A stretch of DNA of 64,000 bases from the NCBI GenBank assembly GCA_947476335.1, contig CANJQH010000005.1, positions 1-64,000 of the forward strand, in the 5' to 3' direction. Below the pieces are notes generated by a model. It worked only from the letters and a program-made list of their open reading frames with translations, made no database searches and was not told the DNA's origin. This DNA comes from Anaerolineae bacterium. GTDB taxonomy: Bacteria; Chloroflexota; Anaerolineae; J036; Brachytrichaceae. How positions within the stretch are numbered: position 1 is the stretch's first letter; each line of letters begins with the position of its first letter. Of the stretch, positions 50,824-58,925 are shown in pieces. A program made the translations under genes and the position numbers.

Positions 50824-52454
50824 TGATGTGCAGCCGGCGTCACTCCGCCGTTGCGCGCATCCAGCGCCGGACGATCACTCTGCACCGTCGGGATGACGGC
50901 AAAGTTGTACTCGGGCGGCGGCGACGGAATCATCCACTCAAGCGTGTTGCCTTCCCACGGATCGGCCGGTGCCGCTTCCTTCGAGCGCGCGATCTTCACC
51001 AGATTGATGATGAACACCAAAATTGACAGTGCAATCGTGAACGCACCAATCGTCGCCACCAGGTTGCCTGCGGCCCAGCCACGGTCACCTGCGTAAGTCG
51101 CGATGCGACGCGGCATGCCTTCGAGGCCGAGGATATGCATCGGAAAGAACGTCAGGTTGAAACCGAAGAACATCAGCACAAAATGCAGCTTGCCGAGTTT
51201 GTCGTCGAACATGCGGCCGACCATCTTCGGTGCCCAGTAATACAAGCCTGCAAAGATGCCGAACACCGATCCACCAAACAGCACGTAATGGAAGTGCGCA
51301 ACCACCCAGTAACTGTTGTGCAAGTACGAATCGACCGGGCCCGCTGCCTGTATCACACCAGTAATGCCACCAATGACAAACGTGCTCAGAAAGCCTATGC
51401 ACATCAGCAGCGGCGTCTTGAGGTTCAGCGACCCACCCCACATCGTAAAGATCCAGTTGAACATCTTCACGCCCGTAGGAACGGCGATGACCATCGTGGT
51501 GAAGATGAAGAAGCGCTCGATCGCCGGGCTCACACCGCTGACGAACATATGGTGCACCCACGTCGTGAAGCCAAGAATGCCGATCAGCGCCGTCGAAATC
51601 ACCACGGCCTTCGCGCCGAAGAGCGGCTTACGCGAGAACACCGGCAGCACTTCAGAGACCACACCCATCGCAGGCAATACCATGATATATACGGCCGGAT
51701 GCGAATAGAACCAGAACATGTGCTGCCACAGGCGCGCGTTGCTGGTAGTGAAAAACTGTGTTGAAAAGTTGCGGTCCGCCACAAGCATCACCAGCGCCGC
51801 CGTCAGCACCGGCGTGGCCAGCAGCACCATCACCGCCGTCGTGGCCATTGCCCACACGAACATCGGGATCCGCCATGCCGTCATGCCCGGCGCGCGCATC
51901 GTGAATATGGTGACCATGAAATTCACCGCACCCAGCGTGCTGCCGATGCCGGCCAGGATCAGACCGAGCAGCCAGATATCCATGCCCGATTGCGGCGAAT
52001 AAGTCGATGTCGAAAGCGGTACATATGCCGTCCACGCCGCCGCTGAGCGATCACCGACGAGGAACGCGATCGACATCACCAGGCCGGCACCGAGCGTGAT
52101 CCAGAAGCTGAATGCATTCAGCCGCGGGAATGCCACGTCGCGCGCACCGATCATGATCGGCAGGAAATAGTTGCCGAAGCCGCCCACCAGCATCGGGATC
52201 GTGAACAGGAAAATCATGCCTGTCCCGTGCATGGTAAAGATCTGGTTGTACGTGTTCGGATCGACCAGCGTCATCCCCGGCGCAGCCAGCTGCGTGCGGA
52301 TGATCAACGCCAGAAGACCGGACCCTATAAAGAAAACGAAGGCCATCACCATGTACATGAGGCCGACTTTCTTGTGGTCGACCGTAGCCAACCACCCGAG
52401 CAGGCCACTTTTGGCCTTGTCCTGCGAACGAACGGGAATGCTGATGCTTGCCAT
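50820..52454 (-). CDS. ctaD: Cytochrome c oxidase subunit I, type A2 heme-copper oxidase
   Basis: 544-residue catalytic subunit with about 12 helices carrying heme a, heme a3 and CuB. Heme a ligands are in MHGTGMIFLFTIPML and VVAHFHYVLFGG; the CuB region is FYSHPAVYIMVLPAMGVVSE. Tyr250-Ser251-His252-Pro-Ala254-Val-Tyr256 has Ala in place of the D-channel Glu of A1 enzymes, and the Tyr-Ser pair marks the A2 subgroup (Rhodothermus/Thermus caa3). The ATG at 52454 is used; 52472 is possible, with GAAGAG upstream. Confidence 0.95.
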   Translation of the reverse strand: MASISIPVRSQDKAKSGLLGWLATVDHKKVGLMYMVMAFVFFIGSGLLALIIRTQLAAPGMTLVDPNTYNQIFTMHGTGMIFLFTIPMLVGGFGNYFLPIMIGARDVAFPRLNAFSFWITLGAGLVMSIAFLVGDRSAAAWTAYVPLSTSTYSPQSGMDIWLLGLILAGIGSTLGAVNFMVTIFTMRAPGMTAWRIPMFVWAMATTAVMVLLATPVLTAALVMLVADRNFSTQFFTTSNARLWQHMFWFYSHPAVYIMVLPAMGVVSEVLPVFSRKPLFGAKAVVISTALIGILGFTTWVHHMFVSGVSPAIERFFIFTTMVIAVPTGVKMFNWIFTMWGGSLNLKTPLLMCIGFLSTFVIGGITGVIQAAGPVDSYLHNSYWVVAHFHYVLFGGSVFGIFAGLYYWAPKMVGRMFDDKLGKLHFVLMFFGFNLTFFPMHILGLEGMPRRIATYAGDRGWAAGNLVATIGAFTIALSILVFIINLVKIARSKEAAPADPWEGNTLEWMIPSPPPEYNFAVIPTVQSDRPALDARNGGVTPAAHH

Positions 52455-52544
52455 AAATATTTCACGGCGCATCTCTTCATCGTGCAACCAGTGCACAAAA
52501 ACAAAGATAGGCGCCAAATCTGCGCAGATTTTTCTGATTGCCGA

Positions 52545-53279
52545 CTAGCGGGACGCGACGACGGTCTCTTGCGCTGCGACTGAGCCCTTATACCAGGCGT
52601 TGAATTCTTCCTGCGGCACAATTTTGATGTTGTTCAACATGTACGCGTGGCGGACGCCGCAGAAGAAATTACACTGACCAATGTACTCGCCGGGCTGTGC
52701 ATCTTGAATAAAAATCGCCGTGCGCTCACCGGGATTGACGTAGAGCATCGGCCCCAGCTGCGGTACCCACCAGGCGTGAATTACGTCGGCGGAGGTTAGG
52801 TCGAGGCGAATCGACTTACCGGCCGGCAGCACGAGCGCTTTGCCGTCGTTGCTGTCCGCAACGAGGCCGCCGGCGGTCTTGTAGGTATACGTCCAAAACC
52901 ACTGGCGTCCGGTGATTTCCACCACCAGATCAACCGCAGCCGATTCGTTTACGCGCCGCTCAGCGACCTTGTCGCCGATGGCGTGTATTCGCGTGATAGG
53001 CGCGTTGGAAGAGCCATGGCCCGTCAACTTGCCGGCAGTGTCGATGGACAACCAGAAAACAATGGCCACAACGATAGCCGGCACGATTGTCCATCCAAGC
53101 TCGGCAAGATTATTGCCGTGCACCGGGACGGGCGAATCTGTCGCACTTTTACGACGAAAGCGCACAGCCGTGACCAAAAGCAGTACTTCGACGAGCACGA
53201 ACGTGACCACGGCGAGCACGAACACGACATCGTAAAGGTTCTTGATGAGCTGTGCGTCAGGGGTAGCGGGAGGGAGCAT
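52545..53279 (-). CDS. ctaC: Cytochrome c oxidase subunit II
   Basis: 244-residue subunit with two N-terminal membrane helices (about 16-37 and 62-78) and a cupredoxin domain that holds CuA. CuA ligands are Cys203, Cys207, His211 and Met214 (CNFFCGVRHAYM) with the upstream His in VIHAWWVP; QWFWTYTYKTAGG is the electron-entry Trp region. No fused cytochrome c domain is present, unlike many caa3 enzymes, so a separate donor is needed. It is the first gene of the leftward oxidase operon. Confidence 0.94.
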   Translation of the reverse strand: MLPPATPDAQLIKNLYDVVFVLAVVTFVLVEVLLLVTAVRFRRKSATDSPVPVHGNNLAELGWTIVPAIVVAIVFWLSIDTAGKLTGHGSSNAPITRIHAIGDKVAERRVNESAAVDLVVEITGRQWFWTYTYKTAGGLVADSNDGKALVLPAGKSIRLDLTSADVIHAWWVPQLGPMLYVNPGERTAIFIQDAQPGEYIGQCNFFCGVRHAYMLNNIKIVPQEEFNAWYKGSVAAQETVVASR

Positions 53280-53302
53280 GTTTTTTTGTTACCTGCGAGA
53301 TC

Positions 53303-53369
53303 CCGGCGAAATCATGCTCCAGCACTCCACCTGCTCAAAGAGCGGTCGGCACAGAACCAATTTCGCCGG
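53303..53369 (-). ncRNA. Candidate structured leader RNA of the oxidase operon
   Basis: In the 348-base gap before ctaC, 53303-53312 and 53360-53369 form a perfect 10-bp helix (CCGGCGAAAT/ATTTCGCCGG) closing 47 bases with a GCTC-TTT-GAGC hairpin. Two further hairpins lie upstream (CCTAAAC/GTTTAGG at 53374-53388 and GGCCGGATTCGGCC near 53397-53410). No known riboswitch motif was recognised. Confidence 0.45.
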
Positions 53370-53523
53370 ACAACCTAAACCGTTTAGGCGCCACCGGGCC
53401 GAATCCGGCCAGCGGCTTCCGATTTTAACCGATCGAGCCTCACGGTCGTGTGACTTTCAGCGGATGCTTCACTGGTCATTCGTCATGGCGCAACACCTCC
53501 ATCACCAATGTGTGCGAATGGAT

Positions 53524-53551
53524 TTGACAAGTAGCTGCATGTCCGTATAAT
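53524..53551 (+). promoter_or_regulatory. Consensus sigma-70 promoter of the GntR-korAB operon
   Basis: Perfect TTGACA (53524-53529), a 16-base spacer and perfect TATAAT (53546-53551). Downstream direct repeats ATTCGATTCATC (53560-53571) and ATTCGATTGATC (53587-53598), 27 bases apart, are a plausible operator for the GntR protein encoded next. Confidence 0.85.
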
Positions 53552-53627
53552 CTAGTTTAATTCGATTCATCCGATAAATCCGAGAGATTCGATTGATCGG
53601 AATGTAGTGTAGTAGGAAATCGCTGAA

Positions 53628-54347
53628 ATGCGCAAGCAGCCCTCCGAATTGCTCAATTTCATCTTTGACAATGCACACGCCCTGCCCGACGGAAAGCTTC
53701 CGTCGCTCGACGTGCTCAGTGTGCAACTCCGCATCAGCACTGGAAAGCTGCGAGAACAGCTTGAAGTGGCGCGGGTGCTTGGCATTGTCGAAGTGCGTCC
53801 GCGAACCGGTATCCGGCTCACGGAATACGCCTTTGCGCCGGCAGTGCGCTTCAGCCTGCTCTATGCGCTCTCGTTGGACCACAACCTGTTCGACAGTTTC
53901 TCCGCGCTGCGCAACCACGTGGAGTTCGCCTTCTTCCACGAAGCAGTTGCCAAACTCACAGCCGACGACTACGCGCATCTCAAGATGCTGGTGCAACGAG
54001 CCTGGGACAAACTGGAAAACGATACGGTGCGCATTCCTCATGCCGAACACCGTGATCTGCATCTGACTATCTTCAGCCGCCTGAACAATCCATTTGTGCG
54101 CGGGCTGCTCGAGGCGTACTGGGATGCGTACGAAGCCGAAGGGTTGAGCGTCTTCAGCGATTACGACTACCTGCACGAAGTGTGGCAGTACCACGACGGA
54201 ATCGTGAACGCGATCGTCATGGGCAGTCACGATGAAGCCTATCGACTGCTGGTTCAGCACACCCGGCTGATTCAGCGCATTCCCAAATCACGGTCAATGC
54301 GTCCGCGCAATTCTGTGCGGTCCAAACTCCCCGAGGAGCTTTCATGA
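53628..54347 (+). CDS. GntR/FadR-type transcriptional regulator
   Basis: 239-residue regulator with an N-terminal winged helix (LPSLDVLSVQLRISTGKLREQLEVARVLGIVEVRPRTGIRL) and an all-helical C-terminal FCD ligand domain containing RNHVEFAFF, HRDLHLTIFSRLNNP and YHDGIVNAI with metal-type His residues. It is coupled to korA by ATGA overlap, so it probably senses a metabolite of the 2-oxoacid oxidoreductase step and controls this operon, including itself. Confidence 0.88.
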   Translation: MRKQPSELLNFIFDNAHALPDGKLPSLDVLSVQLRISTGKLREQLEVARVLGIVEVRPRTGIRLTEYAFAPAVRFSLLYALSLDHNLFDSFSALRNHVEFAFFHEAVAKLTADDYAHLKMLVQRAWDKLENDTVRIPHAEHRDLHLTIFSRLNNPFVRGLLEAYWDAYEAEGLSVFSDYDYLHEVWQYHDGIVNAIVMGSHDEAYRLLVQHTRLIQRIPKSRSMRPRNSVRSKLPEELS

Positions 54348-56176
54348 TTTCGAATTCAGTTACAACCGCAGACACACAACTCACAGCAGCACAGCGTCCG
54401 TCCGTCGTTAACGATTTTTCGATCACGGCAGCGACGAAAAATGGCTCCGGCAGCCAGACGGCAAACCTGGCGCTGCTGCGCTCGCTATTCAAAATGGGCA
54501 TTCCCGTCAGCGGCAAGAACATGTTCCCATCGAACATTCAAGGCCGCCCGACCTGGTATACCATCCGCACCAGCGGGGATGGTTTTATCGCCCGGCGCGA
54601 CGTCTCTGAAATCATGGTGGCGCTGAATCCTGACACCGCACTTGAAGATCATGAGAAGACGGCGCCCGGCGGCGCTTTCTTCTACGAAGAAACGATCAAG
54701 ATGCCGCTGCAGCGCGACGACATCAGCTATTACCCGATTCCGGCCAAACGCATCGCCAGCGAGCTCGAAAAGGACCCCAAGCTCAAAACGTATTCGGCCA
54801 ACATGGTCTACGTCGGCGTGCTGATGTGGTCGCTCGGCATTGAAGAGCGCGAGATGGAAGCGGCGCTGATGCACCATTTCAAGGGCAAGCAGAAGCCGGT
54901 CGATTCGAATATGAAGGTGGTGCGCACTTCGATCGAATGGGCGCAGGCCAACCTCACCAAAACCGACCCATTCCGCGTCGAGCGCATCGACAAGACCAAA
55001 GGTCTGATCATGATCGACGGCAACACTGCCGGCGCACTGGGCTCAATCTACGGCGGTGTCAGTTTTGTCGCTTGGTATCCGATCACCCCGGCCACCAGCG
55101 TCGCCGACGGCCTGACGGATTACCTGCCGCGCCTGCGCATCGATCCTGAAACCAAGGCGCCGACCTATGCGGTGGTCCAGACGGAAGACGAACTCGCCGC
55201 ACTGGGTATGGTGCTTGGCGCAGGCTGGGCGGGCGCACGTGCGATGACCAGCACGTCGGGCCCGGGCATCTCGCTGATGGCCGAGTTCTCCGGCCTCGGC
55301 TATTTCGCCGAACTGCCGGCGGTGATCTGGGATGTGCAGCGCATGGGCCCGGCCACCGGCCTGCCCACACGCGTCTCACAGGGCGACATTATCAAAGCCT
55401 ACTGGCTCGGCCACGGCGACACCAAGCACGTTGTGCTGCTTCCCGGTGATCCCTTCGAGTGCTTCGAAATGGGCTGGCGTGCGCTCGACCTCGCCGAGCG
55501 CCTGCAGACGCCAGTTTTCGTACTGAGCGACCTCGACATAGGTATGAACCAGTGGATGTGCAAGCCGTTCGAATATCCGACCGAGGCGATGGACCGCGGC
55601 AAGGTGCTGACCGCCGAGCAGCTCACCGAACTCAAGGGCTTCGCGCGCTACAAGGACATCGACGGAGACGGCATCGGCTGGCGCACACTGCCGGGCACGA
55701 ACCATCCGCTCGCGGCGTACTTTACGCGCGGCTCCGGCCACAACGAACGTGCGCAGCTGTCTGAGCGCAGCGAAGACTGGGAAGCGAACATGGAGCGCCT
55801 CACGCGCAAATTTGAAACGGCGCGCTCGCTGGTGCCTGCGCCGGTAATCGACAGCGTCGAGGGCGCCGAAATCGGTTTCATCGGCTTCGGCAGCACCACG
55901 CCGGCGATCGACGAAGCCCGCACACTGCTTGCGCACAAGGGCATCAAGACCAGCTTCCTGCGCGTGCGCGCACTGCCGCTGCATCAACAGGTGCACGACT
56001 TCATCGCCGCACACAAAAAGATTCACGTCGTGGAAATGAACACGGATTCACAGCTGGCGTCACTGCTCGCGCTGCACGTACCCGAATTCGCCACACGACT
56101 CGTGCGCACCAACAACAACAGCGGCCTGCCCATCTCGGCGGCGTGGCTGATCAAGCGCATCGAAGGCGCGAAGTAG
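54344..56176 (+). CDS. korA: 2-oxoacid:ferredoxin oxidoreductase, fused gamma-alpha subunit
   Basis: 610-residue subunit of 2-oxoglutarate:ferredoxin oxidoreductase type enzymes. Residues about 35-220 are the gamma (transferase) domain, with LFKMGIPVSGKNMFPSNIQGRPTWY and APGGAFFYEETI. The pyrimidine-binding alpha domain follows: GNTAGALGSIYGGVSFVAWYPITPATS, QTEDELAALGMVLGAGWAGARAMTSTSGPGISLM, and an alpha C-terminal domain with VIDSVEGAEIGFIGFGSTTPAIDEA. It oxidatively decarboxylates a 2-oxoacid to acyl-CoA and reduces ferredoxin. 2-Oxoglutarate is most likely but not proven. Confidence 0.9.
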   Translation: MISNSVTTADTQLTAAQRPSVVNDFSITAATKNGSGSQTANLALLRSLFKMGIPVSGKNMFPSNIQGRPTWYTIRTSGDGFIARRDVSEIMVALNPDTALEDHEKTAPGGAFFYEETIKMPLQRDDISYYPIPAKRIASELEKDPKLKTYSANMVYVGVLMWSLGIEEREMEAALMHHFKGKQKPVDSNMKVVRTSIEWAQANLTKTDPFRVERIDKTKGLIMIDGNTAGALGSIYGGVSFVAWYPITPATSVADGLTDYLPRLRIDPETKAPTYAVVQTEDELAALGMVLGAGWAGARAMTSTSGPGISLMAEFSGLGYFAELPAVIWDVQRMGPATGLPTRVSQGDIIKAYWLGHGDTKHVVLLPGDPFECFEMGWRALDLAERLQTPVFVLSDLDIGMNQWMCKPFEYPTEAMDRGKVLTAEQLTELKGFARYKDIDGDGIGWRTLPGTNHPLAAYFTRGSGHNERAQLSERSEDWEANMERLTRKFETARSLVPAPVIDSVEGAEIGFIGFGSTTPAIDEARTLLAHKGIKTSFLRVRALPLHQQVHDFIAAHKKIHVVEMNTDSQLASLLALHVPEFATRLVRTNNNSGLPISAAWLIKRIEGAK

Positions 56177-56220
56177 GTAGAAACGCGACTTGCTGCTTGC
56201 CACGTTTCATCCGTTTTGAA

Positions 56221-56300
56221 CTCTGAATCGCGTTCTCCCATCCCGCGCCCCTCCGAAGAAAGGGCGAAAGAAAAGAAGGGAAAAAGGATGCGATTCAGAG
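56221..56300. repeat. Inverted repeat between korA and korB
   Basis: Perfect 11-bp arms, CTCTGAATCGC (56221-56231) and its inverse (56290-56300), enclose an A/G-rich strand with CCCTTTCTTC-type complement. It lies in the 174-base korA-korB gap, which holds no other recognised feature. It may be a processing hairpin or a further repeat family. Confidence 0.65.
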
Positions 56301-56350
56301 GGTGAAATTGACAAAACAGCACAAGCAGTAAGTCTGATGGAGAACAAAAC

Positions 56351-57454
56351 ATGACACAGACCATCAACAGTGGCCAAAGCGTTAAGCCGGCCAGCGTCGC
56401 ACAGAACATGCCGCTATCCGGCCTGGCCAAAAAAGCCAACGTCAACATCATCGGCCTCGAAAAGGCCGACTACAAGGGTGCAGACAGCACACTGTGCAGC
56501 GGCTGCGGCCACGACTCAATCTCGGCCCAGATCATCACCGCCTGCTACGAACTCGGTATACAGCCTGAATCGCTGATCAAGTTCAGCGGCATCGGCTGCT
56601 CGTCGAAATCGCCGGCGTACTTCATGAGCCGCTCCTTCGGCTTCAACTCGCTGCATGGCCGCATGCCGTCCGTCGCTCAGGGTGCGCTGCTGGCGAACCA
56701 CTCGCTGCAGGGCCTCGGCGTCAGCGGCGACGGCGACACCGGTTCAATCGGTATCGGTCAGTTCCTCCACTTGGTGCGCCGCAACCTGCGCATGGTGTAC
56801 ATCATCGAGAACAACGGTGTCTATGGCCTGACCAAAGGACAGTTCAGCGCCACTTCAGACATCGGACAGGAGCTCAAGCACGCCGGCAAGAACGAGCTGC
56901 CTCCGATCGACCTGTGCGCCGAAGCCATCATCAGCGGCTGCGGCTTCGTCGCACGCTCTTTCGCCGGCGACCCGAAGCAGGTCGTACCGCTCATCAAAGC
57001 AGCGCTGCGCCACCGCGGCACCGCCGTTCTCGACATCATCAGCCCGTGCGTGACGTTCAACAACAAAGACGACAGCACCAAGAGCTACACCTGGGGCCGC
57101 GAACACGACGAGCGCATCAACGACATCCAGTTCGTGCCGAACGCCAACGAGATTCAGGTTGAATACAACGCCGGTGAAGCCAAGGAAGTCGAACTGCACG
57201 ACGGCTCGAAGATCGTGTTGCACAAGGTCGACGAAACCATGCACGATCCGACCGACAAACACGCCGCCATGCGCTTGCTCACCGACGCGCACGACAAGCA
57301 GGAATTCGTCACCGGCCTGCTCTACATCGATCCGAATCGCGAAAACCTCGCCGAAGTGCACGATCTCGGCGAAACGCCCATCGCGCACATCCCCAATAGC
57401 AAGCTGCGCCCAAGCCCGGAAAGCCTGCTGAAGCTGATCGCAGGCATGTTCTAA
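56351..57454 (+). CDS. korB: 2-oxoacid:ferredoxin oxidoreductase, beta subunit
   Basis: 367-residue thiamine-diphosphate subunit. It has the [4Fe-4S] start CSGCGHD, SGIGCSSKSP with a further Cys, the TPP/Mg motif GDGDTGSIGIGQ, ENNGVYGLTKGQFSATS and the late Cys in ISPCVTFNN. It has no extra ferredoxin domain, so electrons go to free ferredoxin. It pairs with KorA as in the korAB two-subunit enzymes. A repeat-rich spacer follows before tyrS. Confidence 0.92.
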   Translation: MTQTINSGQSVKPASVAQNMPLSGLAKKANVNIIGLEKADYKGADSTLCSGCGHDSISAQIITACYELGIQPESLIKFSGIGCSSKSPAYFMSRSFGFNSLHGRMPSVAQGALLANHSLQGLGVSGDGDTGSIGIGQFLHLVRRNLRMVYIIENNGVYGLTKGQFSATSDIGQELKHAGKNELPPIDLCAEAIISGCGFVARSFAGDPKQVVPLIKAALRHRGTAVLDIISPCVTFNNKDDSTKSYTWGREHDERINDIQFVPNANEIQVEYNAGEAKEVELHDGSKIVLHKVDETMHDPTDKHAAMRLLTDAHDKQEFVTGLLYIDPNRENLAEVHDLGETPIAHIPNSKLRPSPESLLKLIAGMF

Positions 57455-57458
57455 GCGA

Positions 57459-57577
57459 GGATAGTGGCCAGTGATAGTGGTTGGTGATAGTGGATGGTGA
57501 TAGTGATAGCAGATAGATTGTTAATCAGCACTCCGCTATCACTATCTACTAACACTATCTACTAACACTATCTACCA
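57459..57577. repeat. GATAGTG tandem/inverted repeat cluster upstream of tyrS
   Basis: Several GATAGTG units on the top strand (57470-57510), then an inverse set CTATCACTATC and two exact tandem CTACTAACACTAT units (57535-57577). GTGATAGTGATAGC and GCTATCACTATC can pair into a long hairpin. Confidence 0.8.
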
Positions 57578-57606
57578 GCTCTAACCATCCCGCACGATCA
57601 CTCGAA

Positions 57607-58833
57607 ATGACCCTCGATCCCACATCGCTCTCCCTCGACGAACAAGTTGCACTGCTCATGCAGGGCACAGATTTCGGCGATGAAACGCTTGCCCGCACAA
57701 TGGCGCGCGAACTGCGCACGCGTCTCGAAAAAAGCCGGGAGACCGGCAAGCCGCTGAAGATTTACACCGGCTACGACCCGCGCACATCCGACCTGCATCT
57801 CGGTCATACGATCACCATGCGCAAGCTGCGCCAGTTCCAGGAGCTGGGACATGAAGTCGTCTTCCTGATCGGCAACTACACCAGCCTGCTCGGTGATCCA
57901 TCCGACAAGAATAAGGCGCGCGAGCTGCTGACAGCCGACGATGTCGCGCGCAATGGGCGCACGTACGCCGAACAGGCGTTCAAAATTCTCGACCCACAGA
58001 AAACCCTCGTGCGTTACAACGCCGAGTGGCTCAGCACGTTGTCCTTTCTCGATGTCATTAAACTGGCGCAGAATTTCACGATTCAGCAATTCATGACGCG
58101 CGAAAACTTCGCGCTGCGTCTCGAAAAAGGCGAGCCAATTTACCTGCACGAGACGTTCTACGCGCTCATGCAGGGCTATGACGCCGTCGCGCTGGAATGC
58201 GATGTACAGGTTGGCGGCAGCGACCAGCTGTTCAATATTCTGACGGCCGGCCGCAAGCTGCAGGAAGCGTACGAACAGCGCCCACAAATCGGCTTATTCG
58301 TAAAAATTCTGCCCGGCACCGACGGCGTCGTGAAAATGTCGAAGTCGCTCGGCAATCACATCCCGATTCTGGCCTCACCCGAGGACATGTACGGCAAGGT
58401 GATGAGCGTGCCTGATTCGGCAATTCAGGTCTACTTCGAACTCGCCACACGCTACACTCCCACCCAAGTCGAAGCAGCAAAAGCCAAGCTTGCGAGCGGC
58501 GTCAACCCGCGCGACGTAAAAATGGAGTTGGCGCGCGAGATCGTCTCGATTTTCCACGGCGACGCAGCTGCCACAGCTGGCGAGCAACACTTCATCAACC
58601 TGTTTCAGAAGGGCGACGTGCCCGACGAAATGCCAGAGATCGCACTCGGCGATGCGCGCAATATCGTCGACGTCATCGTGCAGGCCAGCTTCACCAAAAG
58701 CAAGGGCGACGCCAAACGCCTGATCGAAGGCGGCGGCGTCAGCATCGACGGCGAACGCATCACCGACTGGAAAGTAGAGGCTCATCCCGGTGTGCTGAAA
58801 GCCGGCAAACGCAATTTCGCGCGGCTGGTGTGA
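57607..58833 (+). CDS. tyrS: Tyrosyl-tRNA synthetase (TyrZ-type with S4 domain)
   Basis: 408-residue class I synthetase that charges tRNA-Tyr. HLGH (the HIGH motif) is at 64-67, KMSKS is near 244, and a C-terminal S4 RNA-binding domain (DAKRLIEGGGVSIDGERITDW) follows. The FIGNYTSLLGDPSDKNKAR pattern places it in the TyrRS group with KMSKS and a 400-residue length. Its charging level feeds directly into the Tyr-codon leader of the aro operon. It is flanked on both sides by GATAGTG repeat hairpins. Confidence 0.95.
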   Translation: MTLDPTSLSLDEQVALLMQGTDFGDETLARTMARELRTRLEKSRETGKPLKIYTGYDPRTSDLHLGHTITMRKLRQFQELGHEVVFLIGNYTSLLGDPSDKNKARELLTADDVARNGRTYAEQAFKILDPQKTLVRYNAEWLSTLSFLDVIKLAQNFTIQQFMTRENFALRLEKGEPIYLHETFYALMQGYDAVALECDVQVGGSDQLFNILTAGRKLQEAYEQRPQIGLFVKILPGTDGVVKMSKSLGNHIPILASPEDMYGKVMSVPDSAIQVYFELATRYTPTQVEAAKAKLASGVNPRDVKMELAREIVSIFHGDAAATAGEQHFINLFQKGDVPDEMPEIALGDARNIVDVIVQASFTKSKGDAKRLIEGGGVSIDGERITDWKVEAHPGVLKAGKRNFARLV

Positions 58834-58839
58834 GGAGAA

Positions 58840-58912
58840 GCAGATAGTGATAGCAGATAGTGATAGTGATCGACTGTGCTCTGCAATTCACGATCACTAT
58901 CCACCATCTTCT
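58840..58912. repeat. GATAGTG repeat hairpin downstream of tyrS
   Basis: AGATAGTGATAG units are followed by a 10-bp inverted pair, ATAGTGATCG (58863-58872) and CGATCACTAT (58891-58900). It uses the same GATAGTGATAG unit as the cluster before tyrS. The hairpin may end tyrS and the convergent aminotransferase transcript. Confidence 0.75.
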
Positions 58913-58925
58913 CTCCACTCTCTCT

